DNA of 64,000 bases from an uncultured Victivallaceae bacterium (GCA_944392655.1 CALXXL010000009.1:1-64000); one strand, 5' to 3'; shown: positions 15,301 through 22,062, counted from the stretch's first letter. Program-made: numbers and translations. The notes: generated by a model not told the origin, from the letters alone.

Positions 15301-17749
15301 CAACGAATTGCTGGCCGGTGTATGGAACGATAATTATGTGGCGGTAAATGACGACCTCTATATCACTGATCAGGATAACAATACTTTGTATGTTAATCCG
15401 GATTACAGCGAATACAGCTGCGACGGATATATCTACGGTTACAACGCTTTCAGCAGCGTGGCCGACGCAGTCGCCGGCAGCGGAGCGGAAACCGCTGAAA
15501 TCGTTATCGCCGAAGGAACATATGCCGACAGCGGAACTGTGGTGTTTACCAACAGCGTGAATGTAAATGCCAACAATGCAGCGTTCGGAAATGCCTGGAG
15601 CTTCGGAATCAACAGCGATGATGCCAACGATTTCAATATGGATACCGCGGCTAAGTTCGTTGTCGAAGGAACACTCAGTACCGGCGCGTTCTATACCGAA
15701 AAGAATGCCAATGTGTACCTGGTACTCAATGGCGATCTGACCACGGTCGGCAGTTTCGGAGCAAAACTCGCTACCCAGATGGATGTCAACGGCTCGGTTA
15801 CCGTAACCCCGCCGGCCAATGGCGCCGCTCAGGTGCTGGTATACGGAACGATGAATGTTACAGGTACCCTGGATTCCACCTCCGGAGCGATGAGTGCAGT
15901 TATGATGATCGGTTACGCCAATTATGATACCCAGTATGGCAAGGGCGGCGTATTGAATGTCACCGGAGCTGACGCTTCCGTTACTCTGCGGAATACACAT
16001 AACGATAATACTCCTGTGATAATCTCCGCTCTCAGCTCGTTGAATGTTAACGATGGCGCCAGTTTTACTGTCGAACGCGGCGGTATCGAAAACAACGGTA
16101 CTGTAACAGTTGATAATTCCTCTGTTACATTGAGCTCTGCTCTTAACAATTATGGCACGTTGAGCGTTACCGGTACATCGGTTATCGACGCAGATATGGT
16201 ATCCTCCGGAGCCATAACGGTTGATTCCGCACTGTTGACCACAAACAGCATTGCCAACAGCGGAAATATGACCATTACATGGGATTCAACTGTGACATTC
16301 TCCGAATTTACCAATTCGGGAACCATTACCGTGGACTGGACTGGCTACGATACCGTCGGCCGACTCTTGCTCGACTGCGTCGACAACAGCTGGACCGTTG
16401 ACGACTATAAAGCATTGCTGGGGGCAGCATGGGATGATGCAAAATTCACTGTCTCCAACGGCGATCTCTGGCTCAAATCCACCGTTGTATATGTCAATAC
16501 AGAATACGGCGAGGGTCTCGATAATGACGGTCACCTGTGGGGTATAAACGCATTCGCCGATATCGAATCGGCCAAGGCGGCTGCTCCTGAGTCTATCGTT
16601 ATTACCGGTGGCGAAATCACTGATACCGCCGCCCTGGAAGGATGTGTCGGAGTTATTAAGGATGGCGTCTTTGGCAATTACCTCTATGCCGGTAACGGCA
16701 ACCTTGACGCAACCGGCAGCGGAGACAGCGTGCTGGTTATCGAAGGCGGTACATTCAACCGGGTATACGGCGGTAACCGCATCGAGGCCGATTTCGCTGT
16801 CAACTCCGGCGATATAACCCTGAATATCTCCGGCGGCGAATTCAACAGCGTGGTAAGCGGCTCCGGTCACGTTACCAGCGGTTACGCCAGACGCAGCGGC
16901 GAAATCAATGTCAGCATATCCGGCGGTACTTTCCATACCACTGTGGCTGGCGGTATCTGCCTTGAAACCAATGAGGTTTATGATGTCGTTTATACTATCG
17001 GATCCATCAATTTCGAAATTTCCGGCGGTACTTTCGAATATCATATCTACGGCGGGAATGTCTCCGCAAAAGCCGCACGCTCTTCTCAGACCTTCGTCGA
17101 CGGAGATATCAACCTCACTATCGATGCAAGTCAGAACGCTGTCAATATTATTGACGGATGCAACGTTGTGGCTGGTTCTTCCGGTTATGGTACCGTGGTC
17201 GGAAATGTAAATGTTACCATTAAAGGAGATAAACTTAACTTTAACGGTATCCTTTCCGGCGGCAGCGAAGGCGCGCACTACTATATCGGCGCCGATGGCA
17301 GCAGAACATGCAACTCATATATCGACGGAACAAGATCGGTTACCTTCTCCAACTTCAACGGCAACTTTGACGGACGGATCGTGGTGTTTGAAAATATCAG
17401 CTTTGTTGATAACAGCAATGTTGTATTCACTAATACAGGTTTGTCTCTCAGCGATATCTCCGAATGGAACTTTGAATTCGGCAGCAGCGTTTCCGGATTA
17501 AAAACCAATGACTTTACCGGAGATACCATGAATCTTGATCTTACTGGATGGGATCAGTTGAGCTCATGGGATGTTATGGACGGTACCGGCAGCGCATTCT
17601 CCGGATTGAACGATCTGGCCAGCGTGACTATCGGCGGTCAGGCGGCAAGCTGGGACGACAGCCTCTCAAGCTGGTGCAGCTCCGATTATCAGCTCGGTAT
17701 CCGCGAGGAAGATGGCAAGGAAGTTATGTTTGTCAGTAAATTGGCTTAA
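6314..17749 (+). CDS. Giant (3811 aa) beta-helix/repeat protein, surface or adhesin type
   Basis: The protein is rich in Gly, Ser, Thr, Asn, Asp and Val and almost free of Cys, typical of parallel beta-helix adhesins. It is modular. A header with a Y-G-x-NAF-x-x-x-x-x-A core recurs near residues 450, 1280, 1705, 2370, 3020 and 3390, with a related one at residue 20. Gly-rich runs with VYGG, DIYGG or VQGG every 20-30 residues fill about 520-1130 and 3440-3620. A DYTSS...FDYTG...DLYITD cassette occurs four times. No signal peptide is seen (MAISFDPESKSYSG), nor a C-terminal beta-barrel, PEP-CTERM or LPXTG signal, so the export route is unclear. The gene is intact with a strong ribosome binding site. 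Binding target unknown; polysaccharide binding is a guess. Confidence 0.85.
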   Translation: MAISFDPESKSYSGSDFVATVDGVSYKSLSDAISAAGDNATITLVDNVTLSSKLNLSSNLTFDLAGFTLSGAVVLSEAANVTFKNGNMTAEYSDVTSNAYAVVNVTDSAALTLDGVNLAGADSVNRGAGVRGIAYQSTGALDVINSTVAGGNQIHDEGYSSGTVGADEAIYAYAASGGTINIVNSTVKGGSGKTDAVYSGSYKSGLYVEGGIALQLGGTAAVTISGSSIIGGDSDWYNAEDAVNVSNTFKGTLLVEASSTIKGGDALNLSNENRGVGGNGIYVNQSTGCSQITVNDSEVTGGNGGRSWNGSAMELNSGTPEVVFNNSSLTVGEGANSNGKAGAIRVNNTNKVDLTLNGVTMDGAGNGNEVIKVTSVIRNGGIAVAGENTIAGGTLEDVTFVEIADGTTFKTTGTGALDPTTIMNPTQTPVFNEETGEYVFEPVETATDNVLINSDWSSLASGTVVSYDGKHYRLGTNAFTNITDAVAATEVTNKITVLDGSYSGDQFFDGRTVEIGTADTAAEFSGYVFGGAHNNDSGDISMTFVNGSAGRVYGALFDQEGDYTVGDISINVGENVTLTERAGAAKVDKGSLTTGDVVIDFSGTAVPLYGGAQVWYKGSNVVHESVTVNFSGQLSDTIYAAGQAMHGGSIVVNNGVTVNVTGGNIGADGLMGGGFTRSDIANTDTAGSITINGGTWINITDGTITGVYGGTHTYSPNGALEAVSTITGGTHINMTGGTVGNVQGGGYTAWGSTSTIDSTYVSVSGGTVDGDVQGGSYVVGGGKDKDSGNSSTITNGTTVVISGSADIQGSVYGGSWVNWATGTAASYIQGVSSVTVEDGSVAGNVAGGGVIYANSGDGATSTLISESSETIVSLTGGTVGGDVYGGAVAADNYRKIGNGVSSVEKSSVSVDGAVVKGDIYAGGMAYGNFSTQVESTATVTVTAGTIEGDIYGGGLGKSSVDTANVTIDGTNVTFAGAMNNIYGGGNGSGDGYTDGFSTVGNATVTLTNVDQGDSMVYVYGGGVYGTQNMNSTKVTVTDSNVWAVYGGLASGIAGSAISGTAEVTVSGSNISGDVYGGTKGFQTTVGGTAVTINDGSVVKGSVYGGGLTGKVDGDVAINIAGATVEGSVNLGGGTVTGAASLTISGGNNSIAGGITANGIAGLSTIDVQDGSMIAGVESNGDVAILGNGVFTAGISAKSLQATDGLSFEVTKDELASGALVELTGDAASSIGAITVKVTDGDLSSFDMAQIVSGNVDGEIEVTLTDGTTTVSVESATDNLLVSSEWSSLANGSIVQYGDKYYQIGVNAFGNLGQALKVNCNAADDLQGTTIKLLDDISFKETTTVWPDFEYALSNNLNISADNPVVIDITKPLDSGSQNYELILISKDSENPVTVTFGENVTLNTNSKIWLGRDVSAVNYVIDGSIIQTAKEGAQSGVLQIQLCEKSTAILNGSISGAQYGFQISGGTFTVSDTGKLSVGAIAIEAGRDNAHDAGMFIVDGSKNVTGAAITINETNGQRGAGYRAGASLINGAEVTLSGGVTVCDGATITVDGGSVLNAAGDVKLGNGVAVNTGITLNMTGNSSMTAAGFTADAMVSIALDSSSIKADSFDNSGFTMLLNGSAIDAGSVTVNAGGSIMMDYTSSLAFDSLDKSGFISVISTGYTAGTYKLFDYTGEDATAVIDYKSLLSGSWNNNYMVVNNDLYITDQNNSVIYVNSAYTEYDCDGYIYGYNAFSDMNSAIASLTPEYVLGDSFDNPKTIVMTGATSTGLNLYGQNLVITGDLTSSGSWNAALTPSSSTDPNYISNLRLDNAQIQLTGNAALEGVNWGKAAVSFDKDGNIIASEGQDIQRGAVIELVNGTRFAAENQINGRGIFFKIDGTSSIDQHGGGNSLVTMTSGAIIDGGISVAGTYNGNNQVDALWIYFGKGSGEWSGIYGDKTYFTFKNGAYVEAQDRIEFGTGSLLKEMDVEINASRIAAGENIIIGSEGNAGKITSFNVTNNSLLQAGTDISIVGTVVELSDSVINAATISNNGELVVTGTSSISGNMVGGKTYFGTKDISVDATWNMTGFNNGSMALVNGNLAISGANASDATEVITVGGGWGAPYADQELGAAAGKLTVTEGAALYFNQIRIGDRDDNGAIHEVVVDGSLLARDGAGGSIYSRYGSLITVNAGAVLETGAALSLGGSMNVSGTVNARTNVVLGAKTENSDADWSGRSAVLNLNPGAQMSVAGNFEVGFSDDVVRKGVVNVDNATLTVEGTLYVGRDSTQDGYKNGVAEVSASNSSSVVAGNISVNAGSSLSIDYTSTVIFSSISNAGTISVDTTGYTGDIYKLFDYAGSESYTIDQYKAVLGEGNWNDKYIVVDNDLYIADMNMTTLKINDAWSGATLGDNVAEGCYYGFNAFSSMDQVYDVISTGGVSAIELQSDITMSEPSAPVDDMWMKFHDDVVIDSNVAGERRTVSISGRELLLTSTDQSRGNGGEKVTITIGENVGINTDSAIWFGYYYGTGDPDYDGLYSADIVLNGNINMSSGQAHVVAPGTTMTINETGSLIVAESDIQTRGADLIVNGTGKDMAQAQVQLNHQNIEGAKSFSIGSDFYYEPSASWTLNNTFVNVNTYFGINTATDSRGSGVDADLNMNNSKLVVGTDFTMDDSTSVTLDNGSELIVGGDMALGYRKSVIWGASIEVLNGSTLTVDGTLSTKAKSEMMVSSSTLNANLDLAGEITFSGDVAYDKNIVTANTGRVNVIDGNMTISGGSLSGNGIVNVGDFNDSTAAGSLKITDGAAVDLKGTFYVGTGSETFGANASILEIDASAGEFKVNNGIYVREDGKVLVNGHSGATFSNINVGGEFEMIGADSVSTGISAGRNTANGGAAKFIMTDSNLVDNAGLGFGYKLNRDVDVTLENSSITVQNGRNAAFGIEANGGYGIANVVMSNSSLAVDGVITIGAGSSVAMDYTSSMKFSGLTSLGTMAVDTTGFTSGTYKIFDYTGDVAGAMDYNELLAGVWNDNYVAVNDDLYITDQDNNTLYVNPDYSEYSCDGYIYGYNAFSSVADAVAGSGAETAEIVIAEGTYADSGTVVFTNSVNVNANNAAFGNAWSFGINSDDANDFNMDTAAKFVVEGTLSTGAFYTEKNANVYLVLNGDLTTVGSFGAKLATQMDVNGSVTVTPPANGAAQVLVYGTMNVTGTLDSTSGAMSAVMMIGYANYDTQYGKGGVLNVTGADASVTLRNTHNDNTPVIISALSSLNVNDGASFTVERGGIENNGTVTVDNSSVTLSSALNNYGTLSVTGTSVIDADMVSSGAITVDSALLTTNSIANSGNMTITWDSTVTFSEFTNSGTITVDWTGYDTVGRLLLDCVDNSWTVDDYKALLGAAWDDAKFTVSNGDLWLKSTVVYVNTEYGEGLDNDGHLWGINAFADIESAKAAAPESIVITGGEITDTAALEGCVGVIKDGVFGNYLYAGNGNLDATGSGDSVLVIEGGTFNRVYGGNRIEADFAVNSGDITLNISGGEFNSVVSGSGHVTSGYARRSGEINVSISGGTFHTTVAGGICLETNEVYDVVYTIGSINFEISGGTFEYHIYGGNVSAKAARSSQTFVDGDINLTIDASQNAVNIIDGCNVVAGSSGYGTVVGNVNVTIKGDKLNFNGILSGGSEGAHYYIGADGSRTCNSYIDGTRSVTFSNFNGNFDGRIVVFENISFVDNSNVVFTNTGLSLSDISEWNFEFGSSVSGLKTNDFTGDTMNLDLTGWDQLSSWDVMDGTGSAFSGLNDLASVTIGGQAASWDDSLSSWCSSDYQLGIREEDGKEVMFVSKLA
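11222..11541 (+). repeat. Inter-module cassette, copy 1, inside the giant gene
   Basis: Encodes MDYTSSLAF, then YKLFDYTGED, DLYITDQN, YVNSAYTEYDCDGYIYGYNAF. It closes one beta-helix block and opens the next. Copies lie near 13213, 15167 and 16268; copies 1 and 3 are the most alike. Confidence 0.75.
13213..13548 (+). repeat. Inter-module cassette, copy 2
   Basis: Encodes IDYTSTVIF, YKLFDYAGSE, DLYIADMN and the diverged header CYYGFNAFSSM. It preserves the order of copy 1 with an altered header. Confidence 0.7.
15167..15480 (+). repeat. Inter-module cassette, copy 3
   Basis: Encodes MDYTSSMKF, YKIFDYTGDV, DLYITDQDN and YSCDGYIYGYNAF, nearly the same as copy 1 at protein level, suggesting recent duplication or recombination between the two. 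Confidence 0.75.
16268..16584 (+). repeat. Inter-module cassette, copy 4 (most diverged)
   Basis: Encodes ITWDSTVTF, LLLDCVDNS, DYKALLGAAW, DLWLKST and HLWGINAFADI. Order is kept but the FDYTG core has become LDCVD, giving one of the few cysteines of the protein. Confidence 0.65.
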
Positions 17750-17771
17750 ACCATAGAAAGGAGAGAATAGT

Positions 17772-17888
17772 ATGTTGGAATATGAAGCCCCTGCAATTAT
17801 AGAGGAAAATTCCACATTGGCTCACGCTCTTGAGCCGGGCGGAGTGATCTCTCAACCAATTACTCCAGGAGATCAGCCCTGGGCGTAA
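17772..17888 (+). CDS. 38-aa peptide, downstream partner of the giant gene (precursor-like)
   Basis: A 38-codon frame begins MLEYEAPAIIEEN and ends ITPGDQPWA. It has a strong ribosome binding site (AAAGGAGAGAA) and lies 22 bp after the giant gene, before two strong hairpins, so it is very likely translated. An acidic, conserved-looking N-terminus with a short Gly/Pro-rich tail is reminiscent of leader/core arrangement in ribosomally made peptide precursors. However, no maturase (radical SAM, cyclase, YcaO) or peptide exporter lies next to it. It could instead be a small accessory factor for the giant protein. No family recognised. Confidence 0.6.
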   Translation: MLEYEAPAIIEENSTLAHALEPGGVISQPITPGDQPWA

Positions 17889-17900
17889 AGACGGTTGATA

Positions 17901-17930
17901 CGGAGGAGAAGTGCAAACGCTTCTCCTCCG
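17901..17930 (+). terminator. 13-bp perfect hairpin after the peptide gene
   Basis: CGGAGGAGAAG plus two further pairs close on a CAAA loop. There is no T-run directly after it, so it may stabilise the 3' end or act with the next hairpin. Its arm contains a GGAGGAG sequence, like a ribosome binding site locked in the stem. Confidence 0.6.
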
Positions 17931-17931
17931 G

Positions 17932-17987
17932 AAGAGCAGCAACTCGAAGTTTTGAATAATTTCAAGTCGCTGCTCTTTGTTTTTTTA
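17932..17987 (+). terminator. Terminator of the giant-gene transcript
   Basis: AAGAGCAGC (17932-17940) pairs with GCTGCTCTT (17969-17977). An inner stem with one mismatch lies within, and TTTGTTTTTTT follows. Confidence 0.8.
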
Positions 17988-18082
17988 CCGTGATAATTGC
18001 AGAAAACAACGGGAAAATTATAAACGGTTGAAAAACAACCCGTGCAATGTTCTAAAACTACTACATTCAACACCTTGTTTTA

Positions 18083-18110
18083 TTGACTTTCATCCGGACG
18101 GATATATAAT
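18083..18110 (+). promoter_or_regulatory. Promoter for the PutP-type symporter, with embedded inverted repeat
   Basis: TTGACT (-35), 16-bp spacer, TATAAT (-10). The spacer contains ATCCG-GA-CGGAT (18092-18103), a perfect 5-bp inverted repeat that would let a repressor sit between the two promoter elements. Confidence 0.65.
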
Positions 18111-18163
18111 ATAAAAATGCAATAACCAATAATAATTTATAACAGAAAAGGCGTTACGAGATC

Positions 18164-19642
18164 ATGAATCCAACTTATATTATGTTTGCTGTTTATCTGC
18201 TGGTGATGCTGGCGGTCGGATTTGTTTTTGTCAATAAAATTCACTCCACCGGAGAGTATTTCCTCGGAGGACGCAAGGTCGGCGCATGGGTAACCGCTCT
18301 TTCCGCTCAGGCCAGCGATATGAGCGGATGGCTCCTTATGGGACTCCCGGGCGTGGTATATTGCGCCGGTATGGGAGAAACATGGATCGCTATCGGCCTT
18401 ATGGTCGGAACTATCCTTAACTGGATATTGATCGCTCCGCGTCTGCGCATTTATACCGAAAAAACCGATTCAGTGACTCTGTCTTCTTTCTTCGCGGTAC
18501 GATTCCGCGAGAAATCCAATCTGCTGCGCTTCTTCTCATCCGTGGTAATTCTGCTCTTCTTTACCATCTACGCCGCATCAGGCCTGGTCGCCGCAGGTAA
18601 ACTTTTCGAGAGCATGTTTAACCTCGATTATCAGTTCTCCGTGCTTATCGGCGTGGCGGTTATCCTGATATATACATTGCTTGGAGGATATCTCGCTGTA
18701 TGCTGGACCGACCTTATTCAGGGAAGTTTGATGTTTTTTGCCCTGATCGCAGTGCCGGTCGGAGCCTATATGGGACTCTCGTCAGAACAGTTTCAGGAGG
18801 CGTTCGTCGCCAAGGACGGCGTAAGCCCGCTTTCATTACTGCCGGCAGGCGCAGAATCATGGAACCTCGCCGCAATCGGTATGATCATCTCCAGCGCAGT
18901 GTGGGGACTTGGGTATTGCGGTCAGCCGCATATCCTTACCCGCTTTATGAGTATCGAAAATCATAAACTTTTAACCCGCAGTACCTGGATCGCTTCCGTA
19001 TGGGTGGTTATTTCACTCGCCGCCGCAGTAATGATCGGATTCCTCGCCAGACCGTATTTCCCGGGACTGGATGCCGCAGAGAGCGAGAAGGTGTTTATCA
19101 AACTTATCGGCGTGTTGTTTAATCCATGGCTCGCAGGTATTCTCCTCGCCGCAATCCTGGCGGCGATTATGTCCACCATCGACTCCCAGCTGCTGGTATC
19201 TTCATCCGCGCTTACCGAGGACTTTTACAAGAAAATTCTTCGCAAAAACGCCTCGGTTAAAGAACAGGTGTGGGTCAGCAGAGTATGCGTACTGCTCATT
19301 ACGGTTCTGGCAACGATACTCGCTCTGTCGCCAAACGATACTATCTTTGCAATTGTAAAATTCGCCTGGGGCGGGTTCGGCGCAGCATTCGGACCGGTGG
19401 TGATTATGGCGCTTTATTCCCGTAAAACTTCATGGCAGAGCGCACTTATGGGAATGCTGGCCGGTTTTATCGTGATGATCGCATGGTACTTTGTCGGACT
19501 CGGAGTATACGTTTATGAGATTTTACCCGGATTCATTGCCGGATTGGTAACTATATGGATCATGAACTTCTTCTTCCCTCAGGACGACGAGGATATTCTG
19601 GATGAGTTCGATTCAGTGGTTAAAACATTGTCCGGAGAATAA
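18164..19642 (+). CDS. putP: Sodium/solute symporter, PutP (sodium/proline) type
   Basis: The 492-aa protein has about 13 membrane segments and the SSS-family signature near the start: GEYFLGGRKVGAWVTALSAQ followed by ASDMSGWLLMGLPG. These residues, including the Asp and Ser of the sodium site, match the PutP subgroup. A WTDLIQG motif and ILAAIMSTIDSQLL further on are also typical. It would import proline, or a related solute, with sodium across the inner membrane. The gene is a single unit with its own promoter and a terminator shared with murA. Substrate is by family similarity. Confidence 0.85.
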   Translation: MNPTYIMFAVYLLVMLAVGFVFVNKIHSTGEYFLGGRKVGAWVTALSAQASDMSGWLLMGLPGVVYCAGMGETWIAIGLMVGTILNWILIAPRLRIYTEKTDSVTLSSFFAVRFREKSNLLRFFSSVVILLFFTIYAASGLVAAGKLFESMFNLDYQFSVLIGVAVILIYTLLGGYLAVCWTDLIQGSLMFFALIAVPVGAYMGLSSEQFQEAFVAKDGVSPLSLLPAGAESWNLAAIGMIISSAVWGLGYCGQPHILTRFMSIENHKLLTRSTWIASVWVVISLAAAVMIGFLARPYFPGLDAAESEKVFIKLIGVLFNPWLAGILLAAILAAIMSTIDSQLLVSSSALTEDFYKKILRKNASVKEQVWVSRVCVLLITVLATILALSPNDTIFAIVKFAWGGFGAAFGPVVIMALYSRKTSWQSALMGMLAGFIVMIAWYFVGLGVYVYEILPGFIAGLVTIWIMNFFFPQDDEDILDEFDSVVKTLSGE

Positions 19643-19656
19643 AGTTTATAGAAATG

Positions 19657-19695
19657 AAAAAACCGGATGCGGAATTTTCCGTATCCGGTTTTTTT
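19657..19695. terminator. Bidirectional terminator between putP and murA
   Basis: AACCGGATGCGGA (19661-19673) pairs with TCCGTATCCGGTT (19678-19690) through 13 pairs, including one G-T, with a 4-nt loop. It is flanked by A-run and T-run, so it can end both convergent genes. Confidence 0.9.
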
Positions 19696-19696
19696 A

Positions 19697-20971
19697 TTAT
19701 ATCTCTTCAATATCACAGCCAAGCGAGGAGAGCTTTTCGGTCAATTTTTCATAGCCGCGGTATATTACTTCACAGGAGTTGATAATACTTTCCCCTTTGG
19801 CACAGGCCGCCGCTATCAGAAGCGCCATGCCTGCACGGATGTCCGGACTGGATAGTGTCGTCCCATGCAGCAGCGCAGGACCGCTGATTACCACCCGGTG
19901 AGGATCGCACACAATCGCACTCGCCCCCATCGCGATAAGACGGTCTACAAAATAGATCCGGCTTTCAAACATCTTTTCAAAAAACATAACCGTACCTTTC
20001 GCCTGCGTGGCCATTACAATCGAACAGCTCATCATGTCTGAAGGATACTGCGGCCAGGGACCATCCGAAATTACCGGAATGTGTCCGCCAACATCGTTCG
20101 CTACTTCAGGAATCTGATCTCCGGGCAGAAAAATGTGATCAGGATGCAGCTCCATCCGGATATTGAAACGCTCAAAGACACGGCGCAGCATCCAGTAATG
20201 CCGCGGCGTTGTTCCAGTTATGGTCAATTCCCCCCGGCGGGCGGCGGCAAGCGCAAGAAAACTGCCAGCTTCAATATGGTCGCCACAAATGGTGTAATCT
20301 ATCCCGTGCAGCTTTTTTACCCCCTCTATCTCCAGCGTGTTGCTGCCTATGCCGGAGATCTTAGCCCCCATTCCATTGAGCATCTCTGCCAGATCACAGA
20401 CATGAGGCTCGCTGGCTGCATTGCGCAGAATAGTCAGCCCGTCTGCCGTGACCGCCGCTATCATAATCTGTTCGGTGGCGGTTACACTCGCTTCATCAAG
20501 AAACATTTCACACCCATGTAACCCAGAGGGTGCACTGAAGTCATAGGTCGCTCCGTAGTTCGCATTGGCTCCAAGTTTGGTCAAACCATAAAAGTGACCA
20601 TCCAGACGACGCCTGCCAATAACATCACCACCCGGAGGATAGAGCTTCGCTCCTCCGGCACGGGCTACCAATGGCGCCGCAAACAGAATGCTGGTTCTGG
20701 TGTTGGCACAGGCTTCACGGCTTACTTCGCAACTGCGCAGCGATGGCGTGCAGATCGTCGCAACATTGTCCTTAAAGTCAACTGTCGCCCCGAACGAGGC
20801 GGCAATCTCAAGCATTGAACGGACATCAAGAATGTCCGGCATATTGCGTAAAATTACCGGTTCATCGGTCAGCAGCGCCGCTGCAATCATCGGCAACGCC
20901 GCATTCTTATTGCCGCTTATGCGGACTTTCCCTGAGACCGGCAGATCGCCGGTTATTCGTAAACGCTTCAT
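19697..20971 (-). CDS. murA: UDP-N-acetylglucosamine 1-carboxyvinyltransferase (MurA) with Cys-to-Asp active site
   Basis: The 424-aa protein shows the MurA pattern: GNKNAALP near residue 20 (catalytic Lys/Asn), ANTRTSIL, the active-site loop PPGGDVIGRRRLDGH, YPSDMMS near the catalytic Asp, and SPDIRAGMALLIAA at the end. It transfers enolpyruvate from PEP to UDP-GlcNAc, the first committed step of peptidoglycan synthesis, in the cytoplasm. In the loop, the Cys that most bacteria have (E. coli Cys115, target of fosfomycin) is Asp. The same change is natural in Chlamydia and Mycobacterium and gives fosfomycin insensitivity. The gene lies 11 bp after recF and is probably in one operon with dnaN. 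Confidence 0.9.
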   Translation of the reverse strand: MKRLRITGDLPVSGKVRISGNKNAALPMIAAALLTDEPVILRNMPDILDVRSMLEIAASFGATVDFKDNVATICTPSLRSCEVSREACANTRTSILFAAPLVARAGGAKLYPPGGDVIGRRRLDGHFYGLTKLGANANYGATYDFSAPSGLHGCEMFLDEASVTATEQIMIAAVTADGLTILRNAASEPHVCDLAEMLNGMGAKISGIGSNTLEIEGVKKLHGIDYTICGDHIEAGSFLALAAARRGELTITGTTPRHYWMLRRVFERFNIRMELHPDHIFLPGDQIPEVANDVGGHIPVISDGPWPQYPSDMMSCSIVMATQAKGTVMFFEKMFESRIYFVDRLIAMGASAIVCDPHRVVISGPALLHGTTLSSPDIRAGMALLIAAACAKGESIINSCEVIYRGYEKLTEKLSSLGCDIEEI

Positions 20972-20982
20972 TCTTTTATCTC

Positions 20983-22062
20983 CTAAATTGCGGTAATTTT
21001 GTCCGGTTCTATTTTAAAGATCTCTGCATCGCCGAAAAATTCATCCCTTACTGGATCGGCAAACGTGAAAAACAGTTGATCCGCATTGCGCAGATTGGTG
21101 TAAAAACGTTGCCTGTTGGCATTGTCAAGCTCGCCGGTGACGTCGTCTACCAACCCGATAAGCTCAATCTTCGATTGATTGAGATTTTTACGCAGAATAT
21201 TGTAGGCGGCGAGTTTCAGGTATATCGCCAGTTTGCGGCGCTGTCCGCTCGAGGCAAAATTACGCATCGGCTGATCTTGCAGATATAAAATAAAATCATC
21301 CAGCTGCGGACCGGAGGTCGTACAACCGCGCTTTAACTCTTTACTGCGGTTCTCCGACAGCTGTTTTAAATAATCTTCTGTTGTCTCATATGGCGCGTCC
21401 GGTTCATAGCACACGGAAAATTCCGCCTCCGGCTCTGTCTTCAGCAGTTCAGCAACTTCACTCCCCCATAATGAAGTGAAAAATTTCCGGCGCGAGGCAA
21501 TATAAACAGCACTCTCCGCCATTACCGGCTCAAAGGCCGCCGCTGTAAGTTTGGCAGGTATGCCACGCTTTAAGGCCGCATTGCGCTGCTGCAACGCTGA
21601 ATTGTACTGGTATAACGCCACCTGATAGGAGGAGTCAAGCATCGACAGATACATGTCAATGAATCTTCTGCGATAGGCCGCACTGCCGGATATAAGCATG
21701 ATATCCTCAGGAATGAACGCCACCGGAAGCACCAGCCCAATGAAATCACTGCTCCTGATAAGCTTGTCACCATTGCGGTTCAACGCCCGTCCGCCATTCT
21801 GCGCATACGATAAGCGCAACTCCTCCTGCCAGATCCCGCGTTCAAGCCTGCCGCTGATCGTGAAAGCCTGCGCCGAATGACGGATTAAATCCCGCGGCTG
21901 TGTGGTGCGGAATGAACGGAGCATGGTCAGAAAAAATACCGCTTCAAGCAGATTGGTCTTGCCGGAACCATTGGCTCCCGTAAATAGAACTTTTGCAGAA
22001 TTAAACTTTACGCGGGTTCCGGAATAGGAACGGAAGTTTTTCAGCGTAAGTTCTTTCAGCAT
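20983..22062 (-). CDS. recF: DNA replication and repair protein RecF
   Basis: This 359-aa SMC-like ATPase has the Walker A GANGSGKTN near residue 30, the ABC-type signature SSGQRRK near residue 270 and a Walker B-type IGLVDDVTGELD. It loads or directs RecA at single-strand gaps together with RecO and RecR. The gene follows dnaN as in many bacteria. Length is normal, and all key motifs are present. Confidence 0.93.
   Translation of the reverse strand: MLKELTLKNFRSYSGTRVKFNSAKVLFTGANGSGKTNLLEAVFFLTMLRSFRTTQPRDLIRHSAQAFTISGRLERGIWQEELRLSYAQNGGRALNRNGDKLIRSSDFIGLVLPVAFIPEDIMLISGSAAYRRRFIDMYLSMLDSSYQVALYQYNSALQQRNAALKRGIPAKLTAAAFEPVMAESAVYIASRRKFFTSLWGSEVAELLKTEPEAEFSVCYEPDAPYETTEDYLKQLSENRSKELKRGCTTSGPQLDDFILYLQDQPMRNFASSGQRRKLAIYLKLAAYNILRKNLNQSKIELIGLVDDVTGELDNANRQRFYTNLRNADQLFFTFADPVRDEFFGDAEIFKIEPDKITAI

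Noticed and set aside
15158-17278. Minus-strand frames of 280 and 330 codons under the giant gene
   Set aside because: They mirror a low-complexity Gly/Thr/Asn repeat gene and encode no recognisable protein.
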